Source of the DNA: Mucilaginibacter auburnensis | GTDB taxonomy: Bacteria > Bacteroidota > Bacteroidia > Sphingobacteriales > Sphingobacteriaceae | DNA: 64,000 bases | Direction of reading: 5' to 3' | Assembly (NCBI RefSeq): GCF_002797815.1 | Contig: NZ_PGFJ01000002.1 | Coordinates: 186,001-250,000, forward strand | Shown here: positions 8,686 to 17,134 of the stretch, in pieces | How positions within the stretch are numbered: position 1 is the first letter of the stretch | Layout of the letters: each line of letters opens with the position of its first letter | Translations under genes and position numbers: made by a program | The notes under the pieces: generated by a model | Seen by the model: the letters and a program-made list of their open reading frames with translations, nothing else | Database searches by the model: none | What the model was told of the DNA's origin: nothing

Positions 8686-9924
8686 ATGCCAAATATATCC
8701 CAAAAGGGGCAGCGAATGCCTGCTTCCCCTATCCGTAAACTTACTCCATATGCTGACAAAGCTAAACAGGACGGAAAAACGGTATTTCATTTAAACATTG
8801 GTCAGCCTGATATTGAAACGCCTGAAGGTATGATCAATGCAATAAAAAACGTTGATTTTAAGGTTTGGGCCTATACCCCATCAGAAGGTACTTTAAGTTA
8901 TAGAAAGCAACTTACCAAATATTATAACCGCAATGGTTACAACATTACTCCCGAAGATATTATTGTAACAGCAGGTGGCTCGGAAGCCATATCCATTACT
9001 TTTATGACCTGCCTTGACGCCGGTGACGAAGTACTGGTACCGGAGCCTTATTATGCTAACTATAATGGCTTTGCCAGCCAGAGTGATATTGTAGTTAAGC
9101 CTATTCTATCCTACATTGACAGTGGGTTTGCGCTGCCGCCCATTGCAGAATTTGAGAAACATATTTCCTCAAAAACAAAAGCTATCTTCATTTGCAGCCC
9201 TAATAACCCGACCGGATATTTATACTCCCGCGAAGAAATGGAAGCCTTAAAAGCTTTGGTGTTAAAGTACGACCTTTACTTGTTTGCAGATGAAGCTTAT
9301 CGCGAGTTTGTATACGGCGACCAGCCTTTTGTATCACCAATGCATTTAGATGGCTTGGACGAGAATGTTGTTATTATCGACACCGTAAGTAAACGCTACA
9401 GCGCTTGTGGCGCTCGTTTAGGTTGCATTATCACCAAAAACAAAAAATTTTGGCAAACAGCTATCAAATTTGCACAGGCAAGGTTAAGTCCTGGTTTGGT
9501 TGAACAAATTGCAGGCGAAGCAGCTATTGATACTCCTGACGAGTATTTTGACCGTGTTAAAGCAGAGTATAATAGCCGCCGTAATACAATAGTTAGTGCA
9601 CTTAACAAAATGGAAGGTGTTTACTGCCCTAACCCAGGCGGCGCTTTTTATGTAATGGCGCAGTTACCAATTGATAACTCAGATAAGTTTTGCCAGTGGA
9701 TGCTGGAAGAATTTAGCTATAACAATCAAACCGTGATGATGGCGCCGGCTACAGGTTTTTACAGCACACCTGGTTTAGGTTATAATCAGGTTAGATTAGC
9801 TTATGTGTTAAATAACAGCGACCTGGAAAAAGCCATGACGTGCCTTGCAGAAGCTTTAAGAGTTTACCCTGGTAGGGTTGATAATGCCGAAGGTTTAAAA
9901 CTAAGTGCAGAAACAGTAGCTTAA
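8686..9924 (+). CDS. PLP-dependent class I/II aminotransferase
   Basis: Fold-type I aminotransferase of the aspartate aminotransferase superfamily, 412 residues. Visible motifs: substrate-binding LNIGQPDIETP (~37-46), GGSEAI (97-102), NNPTG (173-177), DEAY (202-205) and the PLP lysine Lys236 in DTVSKRYSACGARLG. GGAFYVMAQLP and QVRLAYVLN carry the C-terminal domain, including the carboxylate-binding Arg. It is cytoplasmic and moves amino groups between an amino acid and a 2-oxoacid, but the exact substrate cannot be read from the sequence. The start is supported by the -7 box four bases upstream. The DUF3347 gene begins 10 bases past its stop. Confidence 0.88.
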   Translation: MPNISQKGQRMPASPIRKLTPYADKAKQDGKTVFHLNIGQPDIETPEGMINAIKNVDFKVWAYTPSEGTLSYRKQLTKYYNRNGYNITPEDIIVTAGGSEAISITFMTCLDAGDEVLVPEPYYANYNGFASQSDIVVKPILSYIDSGFALPPIAEFEKHISSKTKAIFICSPNNPTGYLYSREEMEALKALVLKYDLYLFADEAYREFVYGDQPFVSPMHLDGLDENVVIIDTVSKRYSACGARLGCIITKNKKFWQTAIKFAQARLSPGLVEQIAGEAAIDTPDEYFDRVKAEYNSRRNTIVSALNKMEGVYCPNPGGAFYVMAQLPIDNSDKFCQWMLEEFSYNNQTVMMAPATGFYSTPGLGYNQVRLAYVLNNSDLEKAMTCLAEALRVYPGRVDNAEGLKLSAETVA

Positions 9925-9934
9925 ATTTAAGGGT

Positions 9935-10444
9935 ATGAGTTTAAAAAATATCTGGGTTGTAATACTATCTCTATTTGTTTTTGCGGCAGAAGTAAAAGCA
10001 CAGGATGCCGCTGCTAATAAATCAATAAATGGTGTTTTTACATCGTATTTTTCATTGAAAAACGATTTGGCATCTGATAATTCAGCGGCAGCTAAAACAC
10101 ACGCTGCCGAGTTGGCAGGTTTGGTGAAGGCTGTTTCCGCAGACAAATTAAGCCCAGAGCAACAAACTGCGTGGAAGCTTAACGCTCCAAAACTGCAATT
10201 AGCAGCTACAAAATTAAATGGCGCAAAAGATATTGATACGCAAAGAGAGTATTTCGCTGTCCTTTCAAAAACATTGACGGATGCTGTTAAATCATTAAAA
10301 ATCAACACTTCTGCAATTTATGTACAGTATTGCCCTATGAAAAAAGTGAGTTGGCTAAGTGAGGCTGCCGCTATTAAAAACCCATTTTACGGTAAACAAA
10401 TGTTAACCTGCGGACAGGTAACTGAAACTTTAGCTGCAAACTAA
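9935..10444 (+). CDS. DUF3347 domain secreted protein
   Basis: A 169-residue exported protein. Its signal peptide (MSLKNIWVVILSLFVFAAEVKA) is followed by a helical DUF3347 region and the characteristic C-terminal YCPMKKVSWLSEAAAIKNPF and YGKQMLTCGQV. The conserved CPM and TCG cysteines suggest metal binding. DUF3347 domains are often found in, or next to, copper-efflux adaptor proteins, but no copper genes are adjacent here. It may be cotranscribed with the aminotransferase. Confidence 0.85.
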   Translation: MSLKNIWVVILSLFVFAAEVKAQDAAANKSINGVFTSYFSLKNDLASDNSAAAKTHAAELAGLVKAVSADKLSPEQQTAWKLNAPKLQLAATKLNGAKDIDTQREYFAVLSKTLTDAVKSLKINTSAIYVQYCPMKKVSWLSEAAAIKNPFYGKQMLTCGQVTETLAAN

Positions 10445-10500
10445 TTAGTTTCAGAAAGCGTTGGCATTGATTTTGTAAATCCTTTATTGGTAAAAAGCCT

Positions 10501-10508
10501 TATATTTG
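10501..10508 (+). promoter_or_regulatory. -7 box candidate for ssrA
   Basis: TATATTTG fits TAnnTTTG and lies 51 bases before the mature tmRNA 5' end, leaving room for a leader removed by RNase P. The nearest TTTTG (10471-10475) is 25 bases upstream, longer than the usual spacer. Confidence 0.4.
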
Positions 10509-10559
10509 AAATCTGCTTTACTAAAAACTGGCAACTTAAAGCTGCCCACTACAAAAAAT

Positions 10560-10924
10560 GGGGTCGACCGGAATTGACAGGATGGAGATAAGTAGGTAAG
10601 CATGCAGCGCGTTGGGTGAATTAGCGCTTTAATCAGAACACTCAAACTTACAAATGGCGAAAATAACTACGCCTTAGCTGCCTAATTTAGAATTAGCATA
10701 GCTTTTGTCCCGCCGGTTTTCCGTTTCATCGGGCCGGCACACGGGGCATCGAAAGATGAAACTGGTTTGCCGGTGGTGCGGAAGGCGAACGAGAAACAGT
10801 ACCTAAGGAAGAAGGTATAGGTGAGTTACTGACCTTCCCCTTCCCTACAATTTAACAGAACTAAGCATGTAGAAAACTTACCTTATACCATGTTTGGACG
10901 AGGGTTCGAATCCCTCCGGCTCCA
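10560..10924 (+). ncRNA. ssrA: tmRNA (ssrA)
   Basis: Transfer-messenger RNA, which rescues stalled ribosomes with SmpB. The 5' end GGGGTCGACCGG and the 3' end CGGCTCCA form the alanyl-tRNA-like acceptor stem (GGGGTCG with CGGCTCC, including a G-U as in other tmRNAs). The T arm GAGGGTTCGAATCCCTC is at 10900-10916. The tag reading frame begins at 10656 and encodes GENNYALAA. The length of 365 is normal. CCA is not encoded after the discriminator A at 10924, so it must be added. The 3' end is the insertion site of the following element, which restores the sequence. Confidence 0.95.
10656..10685 (+). other. tmRNA proteolysis-tag reading frame
   Basis: Codons GGC GAA AAT AAC TAC GCC TTA GCT GCC followed by TAA encode GENNYALAA, the tag form of Bacteroidetes. 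It ends in the LAA degron read by ClpXP-type proteases. Confidence 0.9.
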
Positions 10925-10926
10925 CT
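10909..10926 (+). repeat. attL core: 3' end of ssrA
   Basis: AATCCCTCCGGCTCCACT is identical over 18 bases to 18990-19007 in the same orientation. It covers the 3' strand of the T arm and the acceptor stem, the standard crossover region for tyrosine integrases that use tRNA or tmRNA genes. Confidence 0.85.
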
Positions 10927-10928
10927 TG

Positions 10929-10958
10929 AAAAAACCGAACCTAAAGTTCGGTTTTTTT
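10929..10958 (+). terminator. Terminator after ssrA, supplied by the island
   Basis: AAAAAACCGAAC and GTTCGGTTTTTT pair over 12 bases around a CTAAA loop, with further T after the stem. It lies inside the element, so it now ends the ssrA transcript in place of the one beyond attR. Confidence 0.8.
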
Positions 10959-11019
10959 ATGCAATTATAAATATTGTAACATATTGATAATTAATGTTTT
11001 GCAATCACAACGTAGTACT

Positions 11020-11034
11020 CGAGGGTTCGAATCC
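11020..11034 (+). repeat. Partial extra copy of the ssrA T arm
   Basis: CGAGGGTTCGAATCC equals ssrA 10899-10913 over 15 bases, then diverges (ATCTTTT in place of CTCCGGC). It may be a decayed older att site or the tail of a lost tRNA-like sequence. Confidence 0.5.
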
Positions 11035-11153
11035 ATCTTTTCTAAAGATTGCACTTATCTTCACCTGTAGAAGGGATAAGCGTTTGATAATTAGCGATTT
11101 TCAATAGTTTAGGGTTATAGACATTCACAAATCTTTCAAAAGCGCTCAAATTT

Positions 11154-11181
11154 TTTGTGGCAGAATAGTGGCAGTTTTTTG
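11154..11181 (+). repeat. Left arm-like repeat with two GTGGCA boxes
   Basis: 28 bases, with GTGGCA at 11157-11162 and AGTGGCAGT at 11167-11175. 24 of the 28 bases match 18913-18940 near the right end in the same orientation. Position and repetition fit arm-type binding sites of a tyrosine integrase, but this is inference. Confidence 0.55.
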
Positions 11182-11200
11182 CTCTTTAAAACTGCCACTA
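11166..11200 (+). repeat. Perfect 13-bp inverted repeat
   Basis: TAGTGGCAGTTTT (11166-11178) and AAAACTGCCACTA (11188-11200) are exact reverse complements around a 9-base loop. It could be a third, inverted arm site or a hairpin that stops read-through into the defence operon. Confidence 0.6.
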
Positions 11201-11275
11201 ATCGAGCCATTAAATGGTTTAAATGGCATTCGGTAATGCGTCTATGTCCAAGATTTTCTTACTTTAGCCAAAATT

Positions 11276-11285
11276 TGACAAGTCA
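11276..11285 (+). promoter_or_regulatory. Candidate operator of the XRE controller
   Basis: TGACAAGTCA (arms TGAC/GTCA) lies 14 bases before the XRE start codon. This is the place expected for self-control by an R-M controller protein. The site is short, so the call is weak. Confidence 0.3.
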
Positions 11286-11299
11286 CAAAATAGCAGGCC

Positions 11300-11590
11300 A
11301 TGCAATTTGGAGAAAGAATCAAGCAATTGAGAGAAGAGAAAGAATTATTACAGCGACAACTAGCGGCAAGCCTTGAAATTGATACTCCAATGTATAGCAA
11401 AATTGAAAGAGGCGAAAGAAGAGCAAAAAGAGAACAAGTAATCGCTTTGGCTCAATTGCTGAACATAAATGAGGAGGAATTATTGACTATTTGGCTGTCA
11501 GACAAAATCATTGAGAATGTTGGGAATGAAATAGCTGCATTAGCAGCACTTAAACATGCCGAACAGGAACTAAAAAAGAAATCGAAATAA
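11300..11590 (+). CDS. XRE-family HTH regulator (R-M controller-like)
   Basis: A 96-residue Cro/C1-type helix-turn-helix protein. The HTH spans residues ~5-60: FGERIKQLREEKELLQRQLA, then DTPMYSKIERGERRAKREQV and LAQLLNINEEELLTIWL. The rest is a short charged helix. Small XRE proteins just upstream of methylase genes often act as C-proteins that delay restriction until the DNA is modified. Its place as first gene, eight bases before the methylase, supports that role. The ATG at 11300 is the only good start. Confidence 0.85.
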   Translation: MQFGERIKQLREEKELLQRQLAASLEIDTPMYSKIERGERRAKREQVIALAQLLNINEEELLTIWLSDKIIENVGNEIAALAALKHAEQELKKKSK

Positions 11591-11597
11591 TTGAGCA

Positions 11598-13931
11598 ATG
11601 GCTATAGAAATCAAAAAAAACGGCAACAAGATTTTTGCCCCATTGATCGGTAAAGAATTAATCTGTACTCCGGAAGAAGAAGTCAGGCAGGAATACATTG
11701 TTCACTTAGTGAATCAATATGGTTATTCCCTTGATCAAATGGCACAAGAGGTAAAAGTAAATAACTCCAAAAGAGGTCAAGGGAAAGCCAGAGCTGACAT
11801 TGTTATATGGAAAACAAAAGAAGATCGTAACTCTGATAACAGTCCAGTGATAGTGATTGAATGTAAGGCCGAGCAAATTACTATCCATGAGGAGGATTAT
11901 TATCAAGGCTACAATTATGCTTCTTGGGCTGGCGCCGACTTCTTTGTTACTACCAATTTAAAGGAAACAAAATTCTTTAAAGTGGTCAAAGGTAAAATGC
12001 CAAAGCATTTAGAGGAAGTGGTGGAGATACCTAATGTTTCTCAGCTATTTGATGAAAATAAGATTGAAGAATTATTAACCAAGACTAAAGAGTTTACTCG
12101 GGACGAGTTTAGTAAATTGTTGTTCAAATGCCATAACATCATCCGGAATAACGATAAGCTATCACCAGAGGCCGCGTTTGATGAAATCAGTAAGATTCTA
12201 TTTATGAAAATTCGCTACGAAAGAGAACAAGCTAAAACGAAGGCGCTGTTTTCCAGAAAGGAATTTGAAGAATTGAAATTTGCTTATGAAAAAATTACTG
12301 GCAAAGATTCACTTCCCTTTTACCAACACTTTTTTGAGAAGACAAAAGAAGTTTTCAAAGCAGATGAAATTTTTGATCATAATGACAGTATAAAAATTCG
12401 AGAAACCAGCTTCCTGCAAATTGTGAAGGAGTTAGAGAAATACAATTTATCTAATACTTCTGATGATATAAAAGGTATAGCCTTTGAAGAGTTTTTGGGT
12501 AGAACATTTCGTGGAGAGTTAGGTCAGTTCTTTACCCCACGTACCATAGTGGATTATATGGTAGATGTACTTGACCCAGAAGAAGGTGACATAATTTGTG
12601 ATCCTTGTTGCGGCAGTGGCGGTTTTTTGATTAAAGCATTTGAATATGTGAGGGATAAAATCGAAAAGGATGTCCAAACACAAAAAGAAAAAATCAAGGA
12701 GCGCTACTTTGGTCAGGACTATGAAAGATTACCGGAAAAGAGGCAAGAAGAAATAGCCAAACAAGTAGATGAGCTATTTGCCAAGCTCAATTTTGAGTTG
12801 GATATACACAATCCCAAAGGCCGTTTAAAAACGCTTTCGTATGACTGCATTTTTGGAACGGACGCCAACCCAAGGATGGCGCGTACTGCCAAAATGAATA
12901 TGATTATGCATGGAGATGGCCATGGAGGCGTACATCATCATGATGGGTTACTGAATGTCAACGGCATATTTGATGGGCGATTTGATGTCATACTCACCAA
13001 TCCACCTTTCGGTTCCAGAGTCAACAAAACATTAAAAGTTACTCCTTCTGATGTTCCCAACGAGGACAAAATCAGATTCTATGAAAATCGATACGGCAGC
13101 CATTACAGACAAACTGTAGTAAAGCAAATTCAGGATTGGGCAAATCACGATAATGGTCATGGCAAAAGCCGTGGTAAAGCTTTGTTAGACATTTTTGATG
13201 TAGGTGTATGGAGTGGTTTGACTGAAGTACTTTTTATGGAAAGATGCCTCAACCTTTTAAAACCAGGTGGCAGAATGGGGATAGTATTGCCAGAAGGCGT
13301 ATTGAATAATAGTGCGTTGCAAAAAATCAGGGATTACATTGAAGGAAAAGCCAAGATAATCAACATAACTTCCATTCCGCAGGATGTATTTATTGCATCA
13401 GGTGCTACGGTAAAACCTAGTTTGCTATTCCTCAAAAAGTTCAGCGAAGAAGAATTGGCAACCTATCACAAAATCACGGAGGATACCACCCAAGAGATCA
13501 AAGACAAGTACCAGCCCAAATTGGATGAACTGAAAGCGACTTTCAAAAAGGAAGAGAAGAAATTGAAAGAAAGTAAGTCAGCCAAAGAGTTTCATGCGTT
13601 GAAAAAGAGATATGCAGAAGATATTAAGCAAATAGAAGACCTTATTGCTGCGGAGATTAAACCGCTTGTAAAAGAGCGTTTCGATTACCCTATTCCAGTT
13701 ATTGAAGTTGAGAAAGCAGGTATATCCAGTACGGGTGCACCCTGCGAAAATGAGTTAGAAGAAGTGGCCATAGAGTTCAGGGCTTATCGAAAAAAAGCCA
13801 AACTATGGACTGAGCCAAAGAAAGAAACACAATACCCTGTAGATGATGAAGGTAACATTTCCCGACTGCAGTTGATTGACGGAAACATTGTAAGCGAAGC
13901 CGAAATATTTTATCAAGTATATGCCCACTGA
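11598..13931 (+). CDS. Restriction-modification fusion: HsdR_N nuclease + N6-adenine methylase
   Basis: A 777-residue enzyme. Residues ~20-135 look like an HsdR N-terminal PD-(D/E)XK nuclease: Asp67 in ARADIVIW, then Glu88 and Lys90 in VIVIECKAE. Residues ~170-620 are a type I-style N6-adenine methylase: GQFFTPRTIVDYMV (~310), SAM motif DPCCGSGGFLI (336-346) and catalytic NPPF (469-472). A charged coiled-coil stretch (~630-700) precedes the C terminus. No separate HsdR motor is present, so cleavage, if any, would come from this chain, as in BcgI-like type IIB systems or methylase-nuclease fusions. The last 11 bases overlap the S gene. The alternative is a modification enzyme whose N domain only binds DNA, but the D...ExK residues argue against it. 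Confidence 0.85.
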   Translation: MAIEIKKNGNKIFAPLIGKELICTPEEEVRQEYIVHLVNQYGYSLDQMAQEVKVNNSKRGQGKARADIVIWKTKEDRNSDNSPVIVIECKAEQITIHEEDYYQGYNYASWAGADFFVTTNLKETKFFKVVKGKMPKHLEEVVEIPNVSQLFDENKIEELLTKTKEFTRDEFSKLLFKCHNIIRNNDKLSPEAAFDEISKILFMKIRYEREQAKTKALFSRKEFEELKFAYEKITGKDSLPFYQHFFEKTKEVFKADEIFDHNDSIKIRETSFLQIVKELEKYNLSNTSDDIKGIAFEEFLGRTFRGELGQFFTPRTIVDYMVDVLDPEEGDIICDPCCGSGGFLIKAFEYVRDKIEKDVQTQKEKIKERYFGQDYERLPEKRQEEIAKQVDELFAKLNFELDIHNPKGRLKTLSYDCIFGTDANPRMARTAKMNMIMHGDGHGGVHHHDGLLNVNGIFDGRFDVILTNPPFGSRVNKTLKVTPSDVPNEDKIRFYENRYGSHYRQTVVKQIQDWANHDNGHGKSRGKALLDIFDVGVWSGLTEVLFMERCLNLLKPGGRMGIVLPEGVLNNSALQKIRDYIEGKAKIINITSIPQDVFIASGATVKPSLLFLKKFSEEELATYHKITEDTTQEIKDKYQPKLDELKATFKKEEKKLKESKSAKEFHALKKRYAEDIKQIEDLIAAEIKPLVKERFDYPIPVIEVEKAGISSTGAPCENELEEVAIEFRAYRKKAKLWTEPKKETQYPVDDEGNISRLQLIDGNIVSEAEIFYQVYAH

Positions 13932-15207
13932 GACCGCATTTAAATATCTCAATGAAGTACGCTTCATGACCCTGTCAAATTGGAGCGTGGGTGCTATTCT
14001 GAGCGACAAAGTATTATATAAAGATGGGTTCAAATTAGAGCCTATCGGAAATCTCATTATACGCAACCGTGAGAAAGAAATACTGGAAGATGATAAGGCA
14101 TATAAGCAAGTAACTATCAAACTGTATGGTAAAGGTGTGATACAGCGAGGTGATGAACTGATTCTCGGCAAAGACATTGGCACAAAGAACCAATTCCGTA
14201 TTTCAGAAGGACAATTCATTATGAGCAAGATAGATGCTCGTAATGGGGCGTTCGGTATCGTACCTGCCGAATTGGAAGGTGCAATCACCACACAGGATTT
14301 TTTGAGCTACAATATCAATACAGAAAAGATACTGCCCGAATTTTTCAACCTGATCACAGGCACAAAACACTTTGCCGAACTGTGCCAAAAAGCCAGCTCA
14401 GGCACTACAGGTCGCCAAAGGGTGGATGAAAAAGCCTTTTTAGGGTTTAGGATTCCTGTACCTGATAAAGACTTGCAATCAAAATGGATCAACGATTTTC
14501 AATCAAAAACCGAAGAATCAAAACGGTTAGAGACTTCTGCTTTAATAGCAATCAAAGAGCTGGAAAAATACCAAAGTGAGACATTGGGTATATCAGTAAA
14601 TAAGAACGAAAATAAGAAGGGGTTATACTTCGTAAATCTGAAATCTTTGAATCGTTGGGACGTATGGAATAAAAGTATTGAATACCACTCGGGAAGCTAT
14701 GAACTTTTACCATTAAAGGTTCTGATTAAACTTCAAAGTGGTAAGTTTCTACCTAAGAGTAAGCAAAAAGCTGGCGATTATATTGTGTACGGAGGTAATG
14801 GGCCAACAGGTAGCCATGACGAATACATCTTCTCAGGAAAAAGAATTGTAATTGGAAGAGTTGGTGAATATTGTGGAAATGTTCATCTAATTGATGGAGA
14901 ATATTGGATTACGGATAATGCCTTTAAAGTTGATAAACTATCGGAAGCGGTAACTTGGGAGTATTTAGAAATTGCTCTAAAAACATTACAGTTAAATAAT
15001 TTCAGAGTTCAATCTGCACAACCATCTATTGCACAAGGCACAATCTTAAGCCTTTCTATTCCTATTCCCAATCCAGCAATGCAGAAAGAAATAACCAATT
15101 ACGTACACGTTCAGAGAACTAAAATCAATTCTGATTTCGAGAAATCCGAAGGTTTGAAATTAGAAGCTATAAAGGAATTCGAATCAGCAATCTTTAATAT
15201 TGACTAA
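13921..15207 (+). CDS. hsdS: Type I-like specificity subunit (HsdS)
   Basis: A 428-residue specificity subunit that would give the R-M enzyme its target sequence. Two target-recognition halves are visible. The first is ~25-190 (LEPIGNLIIRNREKEI ... ASSGTTGRQRVDEKAFLGFR, ending in IPVPDKDLQSKWI). The second is ~245-420 (LPLKVLIKLQSGKFLP ... VQSAQPSIAQGTILSLSIPI, ending in NPAMQKEI). Each is followed by a helical spacer (LETSALIAIKELEKYQ and GLKLEAIKEFESAIF). Two half-sites predict a bipartite recognition sequence. The sequence itself cannot be predicted here. The ATG at 13921 lies inside the end of the methylase gene, which suggests translational coupling. Confidence 0.85.
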   Translation: MPTETAFKYLNEVRFMTLSNWSVGAILSDKVLYKDGFKLEPIGNLIIRNREKEILEDDKAYKQVTIKLYGKGVIQRGDELILGKDIGTKNQFRISEGQFIMSKIDARNGAFGIVPAELEGAITTQDFLSYNINTEKILPEFFNLITGTKHFAELCQKASSGTTGRQRVDEKAFLGFRIPVPDKDLQSKWINDFQSKTEESKRLETSALIAIKELEKYQSETLGISVNKNENKKGLYFVNLKSLNRWDVWNKSIEYHSGSYELLPLKVLIKLQSGKFLPKSKQKAGDYIVYGGNGPTGSHDEYIFSGKRIVIGRVGEYCGNVHLIDGEYWITDNAFKVDKLSEAVTWEYLEIALKTLQLNNFRVQSAQPSIAQGTILSLSIPIPNPAMQKEITNYVHVQRTKINSDFEKSEGLKLEAIKEFESAIFNID

Positions 15208-15209
15208 GG

Positions 15210-15644
15210 ATGAAAAAATCTGTCATTGCCATATATGGGCCATCAAATCAAGGGAAATCGGAAACAGTTCGCGAAACAGCGAATTTATTGTTTATTGCTT
15301 TTCCTAACCATACCCTTCATACTATTAACACTGGTCCAGATTTTACTTATATTGTTGACATTAATGGTATAAAGATAGGTATTGAAAGCCAGGGAGATCC
15401 GAATAGCCGAATGTTTCAGAGCCTTCAAACGTTCGTAGCGCAGGGATGCAATATTATTGTTTGTTCCTGCCGTTCCAGAGGTGCTACAGCAGGTGCGGTA
15501 GAAGATTTGCACCGCAATCATCAATACGAAATCATTTGGTCAACCAATCACCGTTCATGGCATAAAAACCAAACGCAACTGAATCAAATAGCTGCCAGTG
15601 AAATTCTGGAATTAATCAAACTCATCATGAATGGACAGTTATGA
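15210..15644 (+). CDS. Small P-loop NTPase-like protein in the defence operon
   Basis: A 144-residue cytoplasmic protein with a Walker A motif at the extreme N terminus (GPSNQGKSET, residues ~10-19). Two strand-like hydrophobic segments follow, around IVDINGIKIGIESQGD and GCNIIVCSCRSRGATAGAV. The fold resembles a short KTI12/kinase-like P-loop protein. No clear Walker B is seen. I do not recognise a characterised family. Two bases separate it from the S gene and it overlaps the next gene by four (ATGA), so it is an integral part of the operon. It could be a nucleotide sensor, a kinase or a helper of the ATPase that follows. Confidence 0.65.
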   Translation: MKKSVIAIYGPSNQGKSETVRETANLLFIAFPNHTLHTINTGPDFTYIVDINGIKIGIESQGDPNSRMFQSLQTFVAQGCNIIVCSCRSRGATAGAVEDLHRNHQYEIIWSTNHRSWHKNQTQLNQIAASEILELIKLIMNGQL

Positions 15645-17131
15645 GAATACAGCATTTACACATCAAGAAGTACAAATCATTAAAGGACTTTACTATTAAG
15701 TTTAATGAGCCTGTTTCACTTTTTATAGGCAAGAATGGTTCAGGTAAATCCACACTCTTGGAAGCCATCGCCTGGATATTTCGTTCGGCTCACCTCACTT
15801 ACGTCGAGGAAAAACAGGAAAATACACCATTTGAGTTTGAAATTACCTATGAACTTAGAATAGAAAAAGTGTTATCGGAATCGACCACCTTTAGTGAAAC
15901 AGCAATCGACCACATTGGTGTTATTTTAAAAGGTAGTAGAGATAACAAAAAATTCTGGTCAATCGAAACTGATAATAACGCCTATAGTATAGATGATCTT
16001 TTAAGAAAGCATACCATAGTAAGGTTGTTACCATCGAATCTGATCATCTATTATGCAGGTTGGTTTGAATCAATGGAATTTATCTGTAGCGAACATGAAA
16101 GGATTTATAAGGAAAGATTACTTGAGGTAAAAACAGAATCAGATATTACTACCTCCTCTGAGGAGCTGTACTCAAGAATTGGCGCTTTGCCACTGATGTA
16201 CATCGAAAAGCATCATTTCGAAATCCTATTGGCGTCGCTCTATTCATTTGAGTTCAATGAACGGGTGGATCGCTTTTTTGCGGAAGATCTCAAAATCATT
16301 AAGCCTGATATAAATCCACTTGCCTTATTTGTCAAAAAGAGACAATGGAAGTCGGGAGTTGGTGCAGAAGACTTTTGGGGTGCTAGAGGGTTGCTAAGAG
16401 GATTTCTTGATGTGGTAAGAAGGTTTGCATACAATGAAACCGCAAATTACATGGATGAAGATCAAATCTTATTTAACTTCCATATCCATGATTGGTACGC
16501 GTTGCGAGAATTTTACGGAGAGGAAAAAAAGTTGTTTTACCTCCTCCACATGCTTCATGCTTCGGAGATGCTTGGAGGAATACAAATCTTCATGGACTTA
16601 CAAGAAAATGCAATTAGCCATCATGATTTAAGTGAGGGCCAACAACAACTGATAACCATTAAAGCTATCAATGAACTACTTGTGGATGAAAACTCGCTTT
16701 TACTGCTTGACGAACCGGACACATACCTTCATCCGCAGTGGCAAAGCAGTTTTCTAAAAGGCATTTACGAAGTGATTAATCTGTACAATGATTTAGCTGT
16801 TTCGCCACCACAATTTATCATAGCTTCTCATTCGACAATCATGTTATCGAATCTTTCAACTGGAGATTTGTTCAAAATGAGTGACGGACAAGCAAATCCA
16901 ATAGACAAAGGATATTACGGTCGTGAGTATGGATTTAATCTTTCAGCAATCATGGGCGGCAATGAGAGAGTTCCTGAAGTACAAGAAGAAATTGATGCAC
17001 TATTTGAACTAATAGATAGCGAGCAATTTGAAAGAGCTGTAGAATTGCTAGAAGGATTAAAGCAAAAGCATAAAGATGATCCTGAGTTGACTAGGGCAGA
17101 AACAATGTTAACATTTCTAAAAGGTGAATAA
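15641..17131 (+). CDS. AAA/ABC-type ATPase, Septu PtuA-like
   Basis: A 496-residue SMC/OLD-like ATPase. Walker A is FIGKNGSGKSTLLEA (28-42), the ABC signature LSEGQQQLI (330-338), Walker B LLLLDEPDTYLHP (353-365) and the switch His is in IIASHST (393-399). The C terminus has a short helical repeat (DALFELIDSEQFERAVELLE). Together with the HNH gene three bases downstream it has the PtuA-PtuB arrangement of the Septu antiphage system, which is also the effector pair of some retrons. No reverse transcriptase is present, so this is not a retron. In Septu the ATPase is thought to sense infection and license the nuclease. Activity here is inferred. Confidence 0.75.
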   Translation: MRIQHLHIKKYKSLKDFTIKFNEPVSLFIGKNGSGKSTLLEAIAWIFRSAHLTYVEEKQENTPFEFEITYELRIEKVLSESTTFSETAIDHIGVILKGSRDNKKFWSIETDNNAYSIDDLLRKHTIVRLLPSNLIIYYAGWFESMEFICSEHERIYKERLLEVKTESDITTSSEELYSRIGALPLMYIEKHHFEILLASLYSFEFNERVDRFFAEDLKIIKPDINPLALFVKKRQWKSGVGAEDFWGARGLLRGFLDVVRRFAYNETANYMDEDQILFNFHIHDWYALREFYGEEKKLFYLLHMLHASEMLGGIQIFMDLQENAISHHDLSEGQQQLITIKAINELLVDENSLLLLDEPDTYLHPQWQSSFLKGIYEVINLYNDLAVSPPQFIIASHSTIMLSNLSTGDLFKMSDGQANPIDKGYYGREYGFNLSAIMGGNERVPEVQEEIDALFELIDSEQFERAVELLEGLKQKHKDDPELTRAETMLTFLKGE

Positions 17132-17134
17132 GCG

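Larger units (their letters stand above)
10959..11299. other. Left-end noncoding region of the island
   Basis: 341 bases without a credible gene. It holds an extra T-arm-like copy (11020-11034), which lies inside a 7-base inverted repeat TGCAATC (11000-11006) / GATTGCA (11047-11053). It also holds the arm-like block (11154-11181), a perfect 13-bp inverted repeat (11166-11200) and a short palindrome before the XRE gene. Confidence 0.6.
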
